Positions 1 through 5,898 of a stretch of 20,089 nt of DNA are shown piece by piece. Every line of letters starts with the position of its first letter. Position 1 is the first letter of the stretch. Below the pieces are notes generated by a model that saw only the letters and a program-made list of their open reading frames with translations, made no database searches and had not been told where the DNA came from. This DNA comes from JBJTIF01 sp046094825. Its GTDB lineage: Bacteria; Actinomycetota; UBA4738; HRBIN12. Location: assembly GCA_046094825.1 (NCBI GenBank), contig JBJTIF010000018.1:1-20089 (forward strand). Direction: 5' to 3'. The position numbers were made by a program, and so were the translations under genes.

Positions 1-110
1 GGGTGCACCCGCTGACGAGCACGCCGACGGCGACCCCGCCGGCCAGCCGCGTCGCGCGCGGCCCGAGGGCGGCGATCCAGATCGGCGGCGCATCGACGCG
101 CAGCGACAGG
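1..110. repeat. Diverged direct copy of 602-711
   Basis: Positions 1-110 align without gaps to 602-711 (offset 601) with about six mismatches. Both encode, on the minus strand, the PPIWIAALGPRATRLAG part of the luciferase-like gene. The mismatches mean this is not a simple re-reading of one molecule. It is either a second allele or strain, or a diverged paralogue. The copy stops at a CGATCG (111-116), where the sequence switches strand. Confidence 0.85.
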
Positions 111-1094
111 CGATCGCCGTGTACGTCCGCGCGTGCGTCGACCAGGACGCGGCCGCCGCATACGCCTCGTACCCCGCCTACGCCCGTCAGTTCGCGGCGT
201 GGGGGCTGGGGGACGCCGCGCCGACGGATCTCGCCCGGGCCCTCTGCCTCGCCGGGGAGCCCGCCTCCCCGGAAGCGCGCCGGCGGGCGGTGGCGGTGGG
301 GGGGGGGGGGCGCCCCGTGGTGTCCCCCCGGCCGGCGGGGCGCCGGGCTCCCCGGCGAGGCAGAGGGCCCGGGCGAGCTCCGTCGGCGCGGCGTCCCCCA
401 GCCCCCACGCCGCGAACTGACGGGCGTAGGCGGGGTACGAGGCGTAGGCGGCGGCCGCGTCAGCGTGGGCCGCCGACGCGGCCGCCGCGTCCTGGTCGAC
501 GCACGCGCGGACGTACACGGCGATCGTCACGGCGTCGGGGTCGCGCCCGGCCGCCTCCGCGCCGGCCCGCACCTCCGCGCGCGCCGCGGCGACGCGTTCC
601 GGGGTGCACCAGTTGAGGAGCACGCCGTCGGCGACCTCGCCGGCCAGCCGCGTCGCGCGCGGCCCGAGGGCGGCGATCCAGATCGGCGGCGCATCCACGC
701 GCAGCGACAGGCGATCGCGGTCCACCGGTTCCCCCGCGAGGAGGCCGCGCAGCGCGAGGACCTCCGCGCGGAGCCGCTCGAGCGCGCCCGGCGTCGCCGG
801 TCCGGTGCCGAGGCCGAGCACGTGGCGACCGCCGGAGCGTTCCTGCACCGTCGCGGCGCCCATCGCGGTGACGACGGTGCGACGCGCGACGATGGTCACG
901 ACGCCGGTGCCCAGCAGCAGCGACCGCGTCTCCCCCGCGAGCGCGGTGAGCGCCGCGAACGCGTCGCGCGCGGCGATCTCGGGGAGGAACACGCCGGCGT
1001 ACCCGAGCTCCTCGCCGAGGCGCGCGAGCGCGGCGTACGCCGGGAACGGGAGCGGGTCGCGGAGCGTGAAGCCGGTGCCGGTCAGCCGCGCCAC
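1..1094 (-). CDS. Luciferase-like (F420-type) flavin oxidoreductase, 3' part scrambled
   Basis: The frame opens with GTG at 1094 and reads VARLTGTGFTLRDPLPF. It stays open to the left edge with no stop. Convincing protein runs only to about position 344. Features of the luciferase-like (LLM) TIM-barrel family are clear: an early LGYAGVFLPE strand-helix, LLLGTGVVTI, a central GRHVLGLGTGP glycine motif, PPIWIAALGP and ATRLAGEVADGVLLNW. In this family such proteins usually oxidise or reduce a substrate with F420 or FMN; the substrate cannot be read here. The start lies 13 bp inside the upstream membrane-protein gene (stop 1082), so the two are probably co-translated. Below about 344 the sequence folds back on itself, and the rest of the open frame to position 1 is a shadow of a second, inverted copy. 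The natural C-terminus is therefore missing. Family call confident; gene end not real. Confidence 0.75.
   Translation of the reverse strand, partial: MARLTGTGFTLRDPLPFPAYAALARLGEELGYAGVFLPEIAARDAFAALTALAGETRSLLLGTGVVTIVARRTVVTAMGAATVQERSGGRHVLGLGTGPATPGALERLRAEVLALRGLLAGEPVDRDRLSLRVDAPPIWIAALGPRATRLAGEVADGVLLNWCTPERVAAARAEVRAGAEAAGRDPDAVTIAVYVRACVDQDAAAASAAHADAAAAYASYPAYARQFAAWGLGDAAPTELARALCLAGEPGAPPAGGTPRGAPPPPPPPPAGALPGRRAPRRGRGPGRDPSARRPPAPTPRTDGRRRGTRRMRRPRPGRRTRGRTRRSPVAARRCAADLDRRPRAARDAAGRRGRRRRARQRVH
111..526. repeat. Fold-back inverted repeat in the oxidoreductase gene
   Basis: Left arm 111-263 is the reverse complement of right arm 344-526, with a few mismatches and a 30-nt deletion in the left arm. 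The loop, 264-343, holds a 13-G run (298-310). The left arm reads forward as YVRACVDQDAAAAYASY and then LCLAGEPASPEARRRAVA, so it carries slightly more true C-terminus than the minus copy. The inner end of the left switch is the palindrome CGATCG, shared by 111-116 and 521-526. This looks like template switching or graph fold-back rather than a mobile element. Confidence 0.85.
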
Positions 1095-1363
1095 GGACCG
1101 CGACCGCCCGCGCCGCGGCCCGGTCCGCGCGACCACAGGAACGGCAGGAGCAGGAACGTGATGCCGAGAAGGCGCGGCGCGACGAAGGCGCCGACCGCGA
1201 GCACGATCACCGACACCACGGCGAAGCCCGCCGGGGAGGTCCAGAAGGGGCGTGGCGGCGCACCGCCGTCGAGCACCGCCTCGCGCGCGACCCGCGCCCG
1301 CAGGTAGGCCGCCATCGCCGCGATCACGAGGAGTGCCGGGAACAGGATCAGCGTGAGGGTCAT
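1082..1363 (-). CDS. Small uncharacterised membrane protein (copy A)
   Basis: 93 residues, starting at ATG 1363. Three hydrophobic segments are visible at about residues 2-20, 46-62 and 64-78, joined by a basic loop (LRARVAREA). The end is Gly/Arg-rich (SRGPGRGAGGRG). The best conserved stretch against copy B at 3912-4217 is APRLLGITFL followed by PFLWSRGPG. I do not recognise a named family. A TAGGCT -10 box sits 6 nt before the ATG, so a leaderless transcript is likely. The gene follows an aldehyde dehydrogenase in both copies, 20 nt after its stop, which suggests a maintained partnership. The downstream oxidoreductase overlaps its end by 13 bp. The function is unknown. Confidence 0.75.
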   Translation of the reverse strand: MTLTLILFPALLVIAAMAAYLRARVAREAVLDGGAPPRPFWTSPAGFAVVSVIVLAVGAFVAPRLLGITFLLLPFLWSRGPGRGAGGRGPWRG

Positions 1364-1369
1364 GGAACC

Positions 1370-1375
1370 AGCCTA
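1370..1375 (-). promoter_or_regulatory. -10 box TAGGCT, leaderless start of membrane protein A
   Basis: Read on the minus strand, TAGGCT ends 6 nt before the ATG at 1363. This spacing puts the transcript start at or next to the A of the start codon. No Shine-Dalgarno is present. The same box and spacing recur before copy B at 3900-3905. Confidence 0.6.
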
Positions 1376-1383
1376 CCCGCCGC

Positions 1384-2709
1384 CTAGAGGGGGACGTTCG
1401 AGAAGACCATGATGCGCGGTTCCGTCATCTCCTCCATCGCGTAGCGCAGGCCCTCGCGCCCGACGCCGGATTCCTTGGCGCCGCCGTAGGGCATCTGGTC
1501 CGCGCGGAACGCGGAGACGTCGTTCAGGATGACCCCGCCCATCTCGAGGTCGCGATGCGCCTGGAACGCGCGCGTCACGTCGTTGGTGAACACGCCAGCC
1601 TGCAGCCCGTAGCGCGGGTCGTTCACGCGCTCGATCGCCTCCTCGAACGTGGCGTAGGGCGCGATCGTGACGACGGGGCCGAAGATCTCCTCCGCGCACA
1701 CCTTCATCGTGGGGTCCACGGTCGAGAGCACCGTCGGGGCGTAGAAGGCGCCGTCGGCGCGACCGCGCGCGAGGACGGTCGCGCCGCCGGCGACCGCCTC
1801 CGTGACCCAGGCGTCGATCCGCTCGCCGTTGCGGCGATCGATCACCGGTCCGACGTCCGTCGCGGGGTCGAGCGGATCGCCGACCTTCAGGTTCCCGACC
1901 TCCTGCACGAGGCGCGCGGCGAAGGCGTCGAAGACCGGTTCCTGGACGAAGACGCGCTGGACGCTGATGCAGCTCTGGCCCGCCTGGTAGTACCCGCCGA
2001 ACGCCACGCGGCGCGCGGCGAGGTCGAGGTCGGCGTCGCCGTGGACGATGACGCCCGCGTTCCCGCCGAGCTCGAGCGTGATCCGCTTCTTCGGGTCGAG
2101 GCCCTTGAGGTACCAGCCGACGCCGCCGGAACCGGTGAAGGAGATCTTCCGGTAGCGCGCGTCGCGCGCCATCCCGTCGGCCACCTCGTTGCCGACCGGG
2201 AGCACCTGCAGCATGCCCTTGGGCAGGTCGGTCTCGTCGAAGAGTTCGGCCAGGCGCAGCGCACCGAGCGGCGTGGCCGGCGCGGGCTTGATGACGATCG
2301 GCGCCCCCACGGCGAGGGCCGGCGCGACCTTGTGCGCGACGAGGTTGAGCGGGAAGTTGAACGGCGTGATGCCGAGGACCGGCCCGTAGGGGAACCGCCG
2401 CACGATGCCCAGGCGCGACCCGAGCGCCTGCTCGGTGTCCAGGCGCATCACCTCGTCGTCGCCGCGGCGCACCTCCTCGGCGGCCCAGCGGAACGTCGAC
2501 ACCGCGCGCGCTGCCTCCGAGCGCGCCCACTTGAGGGGCTTGCCGCCCTCGAGGGCGATCGAGCGGGCGTTGTCCTCGAGGGTCTCCGCGAGGCGGCGCG
2601 AGATGTGGTCGAGCGCGTCGGCCCGCTTCCACACCGGCAGGGTCCGCGACTCGCGGAACGTCGAGGCGGCGGCGGCCGCCGCCGCCTCGACGGCGGCGTC
2701 GGTCGGCAC
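1384..2709 (-). CDS. Aldehyde dehydrogenase copy A, N-terminus lost
   Basis: NAD(P)-dependent aldehyde dehydrogenase, closest by eye to the lactaldehyde/phosphonoacetaldehyde type (ALDH family 21-like). It shows the cofactor strand ITPFNFPLNLVAHKVAPALA, IVIKPAPATPLGALRLAE, the catalytic Glu in LELGGNAGVIV and the catalytic Cys in GQSCISVQRV. EEIFGPVV and the C-terminal MPYGGAKESGVGREG are also present. It would oxidise an aldehyde to an acid or acyl product; the substrate is not readable. Family members are about 470-480 residues; recognisable protein here begins near PEVGVPTDAAVEAA (about 2721), so roughly the first 35 residues are missing at the inverted-repeat junction. The GTG at 2709 is only the first in-frame start inside the conserved part. 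The frame is open much further upstream, but that is shadow of copy B. Confidence 0.8.
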   Translation of the reverse strand: MPTDAAVEAAAAAAASTFRESRTLPVWKRADALDHISRRLAETLEDNARSIALEGGKPLKWARSEAARAVSTFRWAAEEVRRGDDEVMRLDTEQALGSRLGIVRRFPYGPVLGITPFNFPLNLVAHKVAPALAVGAPIVIKPAPATPLGALRLAELFDETDLPKGMLQVLPVGNEVADGMARDARYRKISFTGSGGVGWYLKGLDPKKRITLELGGNAGVIVHGDADLDLAARRVAFGGYYQAGQSCISVQRVFVQEPVFDAFAARLVQEVGNLKVGDPLDPATDVGPVIDRRNGERIDAWVTEAVAGGATVLARGRADGAFYAPTVLSTVDPTMKVCAEEIFGPVVTIAPYATFEEAIERVNDPRYGLQAGVFTNDVTRAFQAHRDLEMGGVILNDVSAFRADQMPYGGAKESGVGREGLRYAMEEMTEPRIMVFSNVPL

Positions 2710-2742
2710 CCCGACCTCGGGGGCGGGGGCGGCAACCCCTTT

Positions 2743-3891
2743 ATGGGGGCGCGCGTGGCGGCGCCGCGCCCCGTCTCCACGTTCCGGTGGGCGAGCGAGG
2801 TCCTGCGCCACGGGGACGACGAGGTGATGCGGCTCGATACCGAGCAGTCGCTCGGATCGCGGATCGGGCTCATCCGCCGGTTCCCGATCGGGCCGGTGCT
2901 CGGCATCACGCCGTTCAACTTCCCGCTGAACCTCGTCGCCCACAAGGTCGCGCCCGCCCTCGCCGTCGGGGCACCGATCGTCATCAAGCCGGCCCGCGCG
3001 ACGCCGATCGGCGCGCTGCGACTCGCGGAGCTCTTCGCGGAGACCGATCTCCCGAGCGGCATGCTCCAGGTCCTGCCCGTCGCCTCCTCGGTCGCTGATG
3101 GCATGGCGCGCGACGACCGCTACCGGAAGATCTCGTTCACCGGTTCGGTCGATATCGGCTGGTACCTGAAGGGGATCGATCCGCGGAAGCGCGTGACGCT
3201 CGAGCTCGGCGGCAACGCCGGGGTCATCGTCCACTCGGATGCCGACCTCGACCTCGCCGCGAAGCGCATCGCGTTCGGTGGCTACTACCAGGCCGGGCAG
3301 AGCTGCATCAGCGTCCAGCGGGTCCTCGTGCAGTCGGAGATCTACGACGAGTTCGCGCGCCGCCTGGTGAAGGAGATCGAGTCGCTGAAAGTGGGCGACC
3401 CCATGGACCCGACGGTCGACGTCGGACCGGTCATCGATCGCGGCAACGTCGAGCGGATCGACGCGTGGGTGCGTGAGGCCGTCACCGAGGGCGCTGAGGT
3501 GCTCACCGGCGGGACCGCCGACGGGCCGTTCTTCGCGCCGACGCTCCTGTCGAGGGTCGATCCCGAGATGAAGGTCTGCCGCGAGGAGGTCTTCGGACCC
3601 GTCGTGACGATCTCGCCGTACGAGACGTTCGAGGAGGCGCTCGAGCGCGTGAGCGCCTCGAGGTTCGGGCTCCAGGCGGGAGTGTTCACGAACGACGTGC
3701 AGCGTGCGTTCCAGGCGCACCGCGATCTCGAGGTCGGGGGCGTGATCCTGAACGACGTCTCGGCGTTCCGCGCCGATCAGATGCCGTACGGCGGGTCGAA
3801 AGACTCCGGGTTCGGACGGGAGGGCCTGCGGTTCGCGATGGAGGAGATGACCGAGCCGCGGATCATGGTCTTCTCCCACGTCCCGCTCTAG
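2743..3891 (+). CDS. Aldehyde dehydrogenase copy B, truncated 5' end
   Basis: Same family as the minus-strand copy. Recognisable homology begins at PVSTFRWASEVLRHG (2770), so roughly 100 N-terminal residues, including the first part of the cofactor domain, are absent. All later landmarks are intact: GITPFNFPLNLVAHK, catalytic Glu in LELGGNAGVIV, catalytic Cys in GQSCISVQRV, EEVFGPVV and the C-terminal MPYGGSKDSGFGREG. An in-frame ATG at 2743 could serve as a start by chance, giving 382 residues, but there is no good ribosome site and the protein would probably not fold. The frame is open upstream to 1555 only because it shadows copy A. Followed within 20 nt by membrane protein B. Most likely a gene broken at a rearrangement or chimera junction. 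Confidence 0.7.
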   Translation: MGARVAAPRPVSTFRWASEVLRHGDDEVMRLDTEQSLGSRIGLIRRFPIGPVLGITPFNFPLNLVAHKVAPALAVGAPIVIKPARATPIGALRLAELFAETDLPSGMLQVLPVASSVADGMARDDRYRKISFTGSVDIGWYLKGIDPRKRVTLELGGNAGVIVHSDADLDLAAKRIAFGGYYQAGQSCISVQRVLVQSEIYDEFARRLVKEIESLKVGDPMDPTVDVGPVIDRGNVERIDAWVREAVTEGAEVLTGGTADGPFFAPTLLSRVDPEMKVCREEVFGPVVTISPYETFEEALERVSASRFGLQAGVFTNDVQRAFQAHRDLEVGGVILNDVSAFRADQMPYGGSKDSGFGREGLRFAMEEMTEPRIMVFSHVPL

Positions 3892-3899
3892 GGGCGCGG

Positions 3900-3905
3900 T
3901 AGGCT
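3900..3905 (+). promoter_or_regulatory. -10 box TAGGCT, leaderless start of membrane protein B
   Basis: TAGGCT ends 6 nt before ATG 3912, mirroring copy A. It overlaps the 9-nt tail after the dehydrogenase stop, so the membrane protein gene has its own promoter inside the apparent operon. Confidence 0.6.
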
Positions 3906-3911
3906 GTCTTG

Positions 3912-4217
3912 ATGGGGAACCTCCTCCTCATCCTCGTCCCCGCCGCGTTCGTGGTGCTCGGGACGGCCGCCTACCTCACGCGTTCGGTCGCCCGCGAGGC
4001 CGCGACCGCCGGCGGCGTGCCGCCGGAGCCGATCTGGATGCACCCCCTGGGCTTCGCCGTCCTCGCGGCGCTCGGGCTCATCGCGGTCCTCGTGATCGCG
4101 CCGCGGCTCCTGGGCATCACGTTCCTGTTCATCCCGTTCCTGTGGTCGCGGGGTCCGGGCCGACGCCGCGACGGCGGCGACCGGGGCCGTCCCGACCGTC
4201 CCGGCCCGTTCGACTGA
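3912..4217 (+). CDS. Small uncharacterised membrane protein (copy B)
   Basis: 101 residues. I choose ATG 3912 over the TTG three bases earlier because the -10 box is exactly 6 nt upstream of the ATG. Three hydrophobic segments (about residues 3-21, 47-62 and 63-78) and a charged, Arg/Asp/Pro-rich tail follow the plan of copy A at 1082-1363. APRLLGITFL and PFLWSRGPG are shared almost exactly. The tail differs (RRRDGGDRGRPDRPG). No known domain recognised. It could be a small membrane partner or anchor associated with the dehydrogenase, but that is inference from gene order alone. Confidence 0.75.
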   Translation: MGNLLLILVPAAFVVLGTAAYLTRSVAREAATAGGVPPEPIWMHPLGFAVLAALGLIAVLVIAPRLLGITFLFIPFLWSRGPGRRRDGGDRGRPDRPGPFD

Positions 4218-4264
4218 CCGCAGGTCCGAACCGCGGGTCCGCCCGCGGGGTCTGCCCGCCGGTA

Positions 4265-4270
4265 TACACT
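4265..4270 (+). promoter_or_regulatory. -10 box TACACT for the ferredoxin gene
   Basis: TACACT (overlapping TATACA at 4263) lies 59 nt before the fdxA ATG, giving a leader of roughly 50 nt. The leader contains AACACCGGAA twice (4293-4302 and 4307-4316, start-to-start 14 nt) and a purine-rich GGAAGGGGAAGA run before the start codon. No clear -35 box. Confidence 0.45.
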
Positions 4271-4329
4271 CCCGCCGTTCGGAGGCTCCCGGAACACCGG
4301 AACCGCAACACCGGAAGGGGAAGACGGAG

Positions 4330-4656
4330 ATGACGTACACGATCGCCGAGCCGTGCATCGACGTGAAGGACAAGGCCTGCGTCGACGAGTGCCCCGTCGA
4401 CTGCATCTACGAGGGCAACCGGATGCTCTACATCCAGCCCGACGAGTGCGTCGACTGCGGCGCCTGCGAGCCCGTCTGTCCCGTGACGGCCATCTTCTAC
4501 GAGGACGACGTGCCGGCGGAGTGGAAGCAGTTCACCCCGATCAACGCGGAGTTCTTCACCGACGCGGTGAGCGGCCTCGGGTCCCCGGGTGGCGCGGCGC
4601 AGGTCGGCGCGAAGGGCGTCGACCACCCGACCGTCGCGAACTGGGCGACCGCCTGA
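4330..4656 (+). CDS. fdxA: Seven-iron ferredoxin, FdxA type
   Basis: 108-residue electron carrier with one [3Fe-4S] and one [4Fe-4S] cluster, the usual size for the actinobacterial/Thermus FdxA class. By family pattern Cys9, Cys17 and Cys50 hold the 3Fe cluster, and Cys21, Cys40, Cys43 and Cys46 the 4Fe cluster; Cys25 is extra. Motifs: ACVDECPVDC (residues 16-25) and CVDCGACEPVCP (40-51). The C-terminal half (EWKQFTPINAEFF) matches the long tail of this class. Acts in the cytoplasm, donating electrons to oxidoreductases or P450s; the partner is not defined here. It has its own promoter and leader and is closed by a hairpin terminator, so it is monocistronic. Complete and normal. Confidence 0.93.
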   Translation: MTYTIAEPCIDVKDKACVDECPVDCIYEGNRMLYIQPDECVDCGACEPVCPVTAIFYEDDVPAEWKQFTPINAEFFTDAVSGLGSPGGAAQVGAKGVDHPTVANWATA

Positions 4657-4684
4657 CCGACGTTCCCTGATCCACTCGCTCCGC

Positions 4685-4711
4685 GCGACCCGCCCCGCCC
4701 GGGCGGGTCGC
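4685..4711. terminator. Strong hairpin terminator between convergent genes
   Basis: GCGACCCGCC (4685-4694) pairs perfectly with GGCGGGTCGC (4702-4711) across a 7-nt loop, followed on the plus strand by a short pyrimidine run (TCCGTTTCC). It lies between fdxA and the stop of the minus-strand gene at 4731, so it can serve both directions. Confidence 0.7.
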
Positions 4712-4730
4712 TCCGTTTCCGGGGTCGGGG

Positions 4731-5849
4731 CTACGCGGGGGGCGCGGCCGGGACGACCCCCGGGCCGCGGTGCGCGTCCGGCACCGCGTCGGACGGCCAC
4801 CGCTCGCGGGACTTCACCGACAGCCGGCGCATGAGCTCGATCGCCCCGGGATCCTCCGACCCCGGTCGCTGCTCGACGATCCCCGCCGCGAGCGCGCGCG
4901 CCCAGATGTCGCGCCCGCGGTCCGTGCGGATCACCGTGAGCGTCCACCCGTCGCTCTGCCCGATCCCGCCGAACGAGATGTCGGCGTGCTCGGCGGCGAA
5001 GTCGGGGCAGTGGAGGCAGCCCGGTCGCGTGTGGACGTGGGACTGCTTCAGGGAGTACGTCGTCTCCTGCCCGTCGGTCGTGTAGAAGAGGAGCTTGCCC
5101 TTGATGTTCACGCGGGCGAGGTCGTCGAGCGACAGGCCGAGCTGCGTCTGCGCGATGTCGACCATGAGCCCCTCGTACGTGAACGTCTTCGAGCACAGGA
5201 GCCCGAACGTCCACGCGATCTTCCGACGCCACTTGTTCACGCGTCGTGCCTCGAGCGACCCGGTGACGCTCGCCTGGCAGGACATCCCGACGAGCGCGAC
5301 CCGCGAGAGCCCCATCTCGGCGGCCTTCGTGAGCGCGAGCGGGTTCGCGGAGTACGTGTAGCGCGAGCCCGCGGTCGCGAGGACGCCCTCGGCGTCGGTC
5401 ACGACGGTCGGCTCGGCGTCCCACGGGCGCTCCTCCGAGAGCTTCGACGTGAGGGCGCCGTCGATCTCCCCGGTCGCGAGGCCCCAGACGAGGAGCGCGG
5501 ACACGACACCGCCGTCCTGGCCGTGGAGGAGCTGCACCGGGTCGGTCGCGCGCGGGTTGCGCATCTTCAGGCCGCCGTCCAGGAGCGAGGTGTCGAAGTC
5601 GAGCGTCGACCCCTCGACGATCGGGGCGCTCGCGGGGTCGATGAGGACCCGGATGCCGTCGGCGTCGATCACGTGGTCGTCGTCGGCGGGCGCGTCGTCG
5701 AACCCGAGCCGGTACGAGAACCCGGAGCAGCCGCCGGCGATGACGCGGACCCGCAGGCAGGCACCGGCGCGACCCTCCCGTTCGGCGAGCGCGCGCGCCT
5801 TCATCGCGGCGCGATCGGTGACGGTGATGAGGGTGCGGGTCTCCTCCAC
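4731..5849 (-). CDS. Fusion of A-type Fe-S carrier (ErpA/IscA) to truncated FrhB
   Basis: A 372-residue open frame joining two unrelated families. Residues 1-99 are an A-type iron-sulfur carrier with VIAGGCSGFSY (Cys41) and DGGLKMRNP, but the C-terminal Cys-Gly-Cys pair of the cluster site is absent. From residue 100 (RATDPVQLLHGQDGG) the sequence is coenzyme F420 hydrogenase/dehydrogenase beta subunit (FrhB): SKLSEERPWD, RYTYSANPLAL, VGMSCQAS, GLLCSKTFTYEG, NIKGK and RPGCLHCPDFAAEHADIS. The usual FrhB N-terminus with its ferredoxin-like cysteines is missing. Join at about 5552. FrhB proteins move electrons between F420 and Fe-S partners; A-type carriers deliver clusters. The start is GTG 5849, chosen from the 6-nt spacing to the -10 box. 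Because each half lacks what its chemistry needs, an in-frame deletion or chimera is more likely than a working fusion. Confidence 0.75.
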   Translation of the reverse strand: MEETRTLITVTDRAAMKARALAEREGRAGACLRVRVIAGGCSGFSYRLGFDDAPADDDHVIDADGIRVLIDPASAPIVEGSTLDFDTSLLDGGLKMRNPRATDPVQLLHGQDGGVVSALLVWGLATGEIDGALTSKLSEERPWDAEPTVVTDAEGVLATAGSRYTYSANPLALTKAAEMGLSRVALVGMSCQASVTGSLEARRVNKWRRKIAWTFGLLCSKTFTYEGLMVDIAQTQLGLSLDDLARVNIKGKLLFYTTDGQETTYSLKQSHVHTRPGCLHCPDFAAEHADISFGGIGQSDGWTLTVIRTDRGRDIWARALAAGIVEQRPGSEDPGAIELMRRLSVKSRERWPSDAVPDAHRGPGVVPAAPPA

Positions 5850-5855
5850 CGGGGA

Positions 5856-5861
5856 AGGATA
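5856..5861 (-). promoter_or_regulatory. -10 box TATCCT, leaderless start of the ErpA-FrhB frame
   Basis: On the minus strand TATCCT ends 6 nt before GTG 5849, with no Shine-Dalgarno between. It is part of a 49-bp divergent promoter region shared with the Nudix gene. Confidence 0.6.
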
Positions 5862-5886
5862 CCCCCGGGCCCGGGGCGGCTCCCCG

Positions 5887-5892
5887 TACGAT
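5887..5892 (+). promoter_or_regulatory. -10 box TACGAT, leaderless start of the Nudix gene
   Basis: TACGAT ends 6 nt before ATG 5899. The box decides the start in favour of ATG 5899 over GTG 5893. Confidence 0.6.
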
Positions 5893-5898
5893 GTGCGC

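Larger units (their letters stand above)
1082..4217. repeat. Large diverged inverted duplication: dehydrogenase plus membrane protein
   Basis: The minus-strand pair (1082-2721) and the plus-strand pair (about 2764-4217) are mirror images: aldehyde dehydrogenase followed by the same small membrane protein, even with the same TAGGCT -10 box before the latter. Protein identity is roughly 75-80% for the dehydrogenase by eye and lower for the membrane protein, so the arms are not recent copies. The centre (about 2515-2763) holds the remains of the minus copy's N-terminal region and a G/C-rich join around 2722-2763. Beyond the arms the neighbours differ: an oxidoreductase on the left, a ferredoxin on the right. 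Confidence 0.8.

Noticed and set aside
1..1307. Plus-strand 434-residue open frame at the left edge
   Set aside because: Arg/Pro-rich shadow of the minus-strand luciferase-like gene and the fold-back; no recognisable motif of its own.
1555..2742. Long plus-strand open frame running through the minus dehydrogenase and into copy B
   Set aside because: It is the antisense shadow of copy A; high GC removes stops in most frames. Only the part from about 2764 has dehydrogenase-like sequence.
1082..4217. Composite transposon with dehydrogenase cassettes as inverted ends
   Set aside because: No transposase, no terminal repeats or target duplications; the arms are diverged genes, not insertion sequences.
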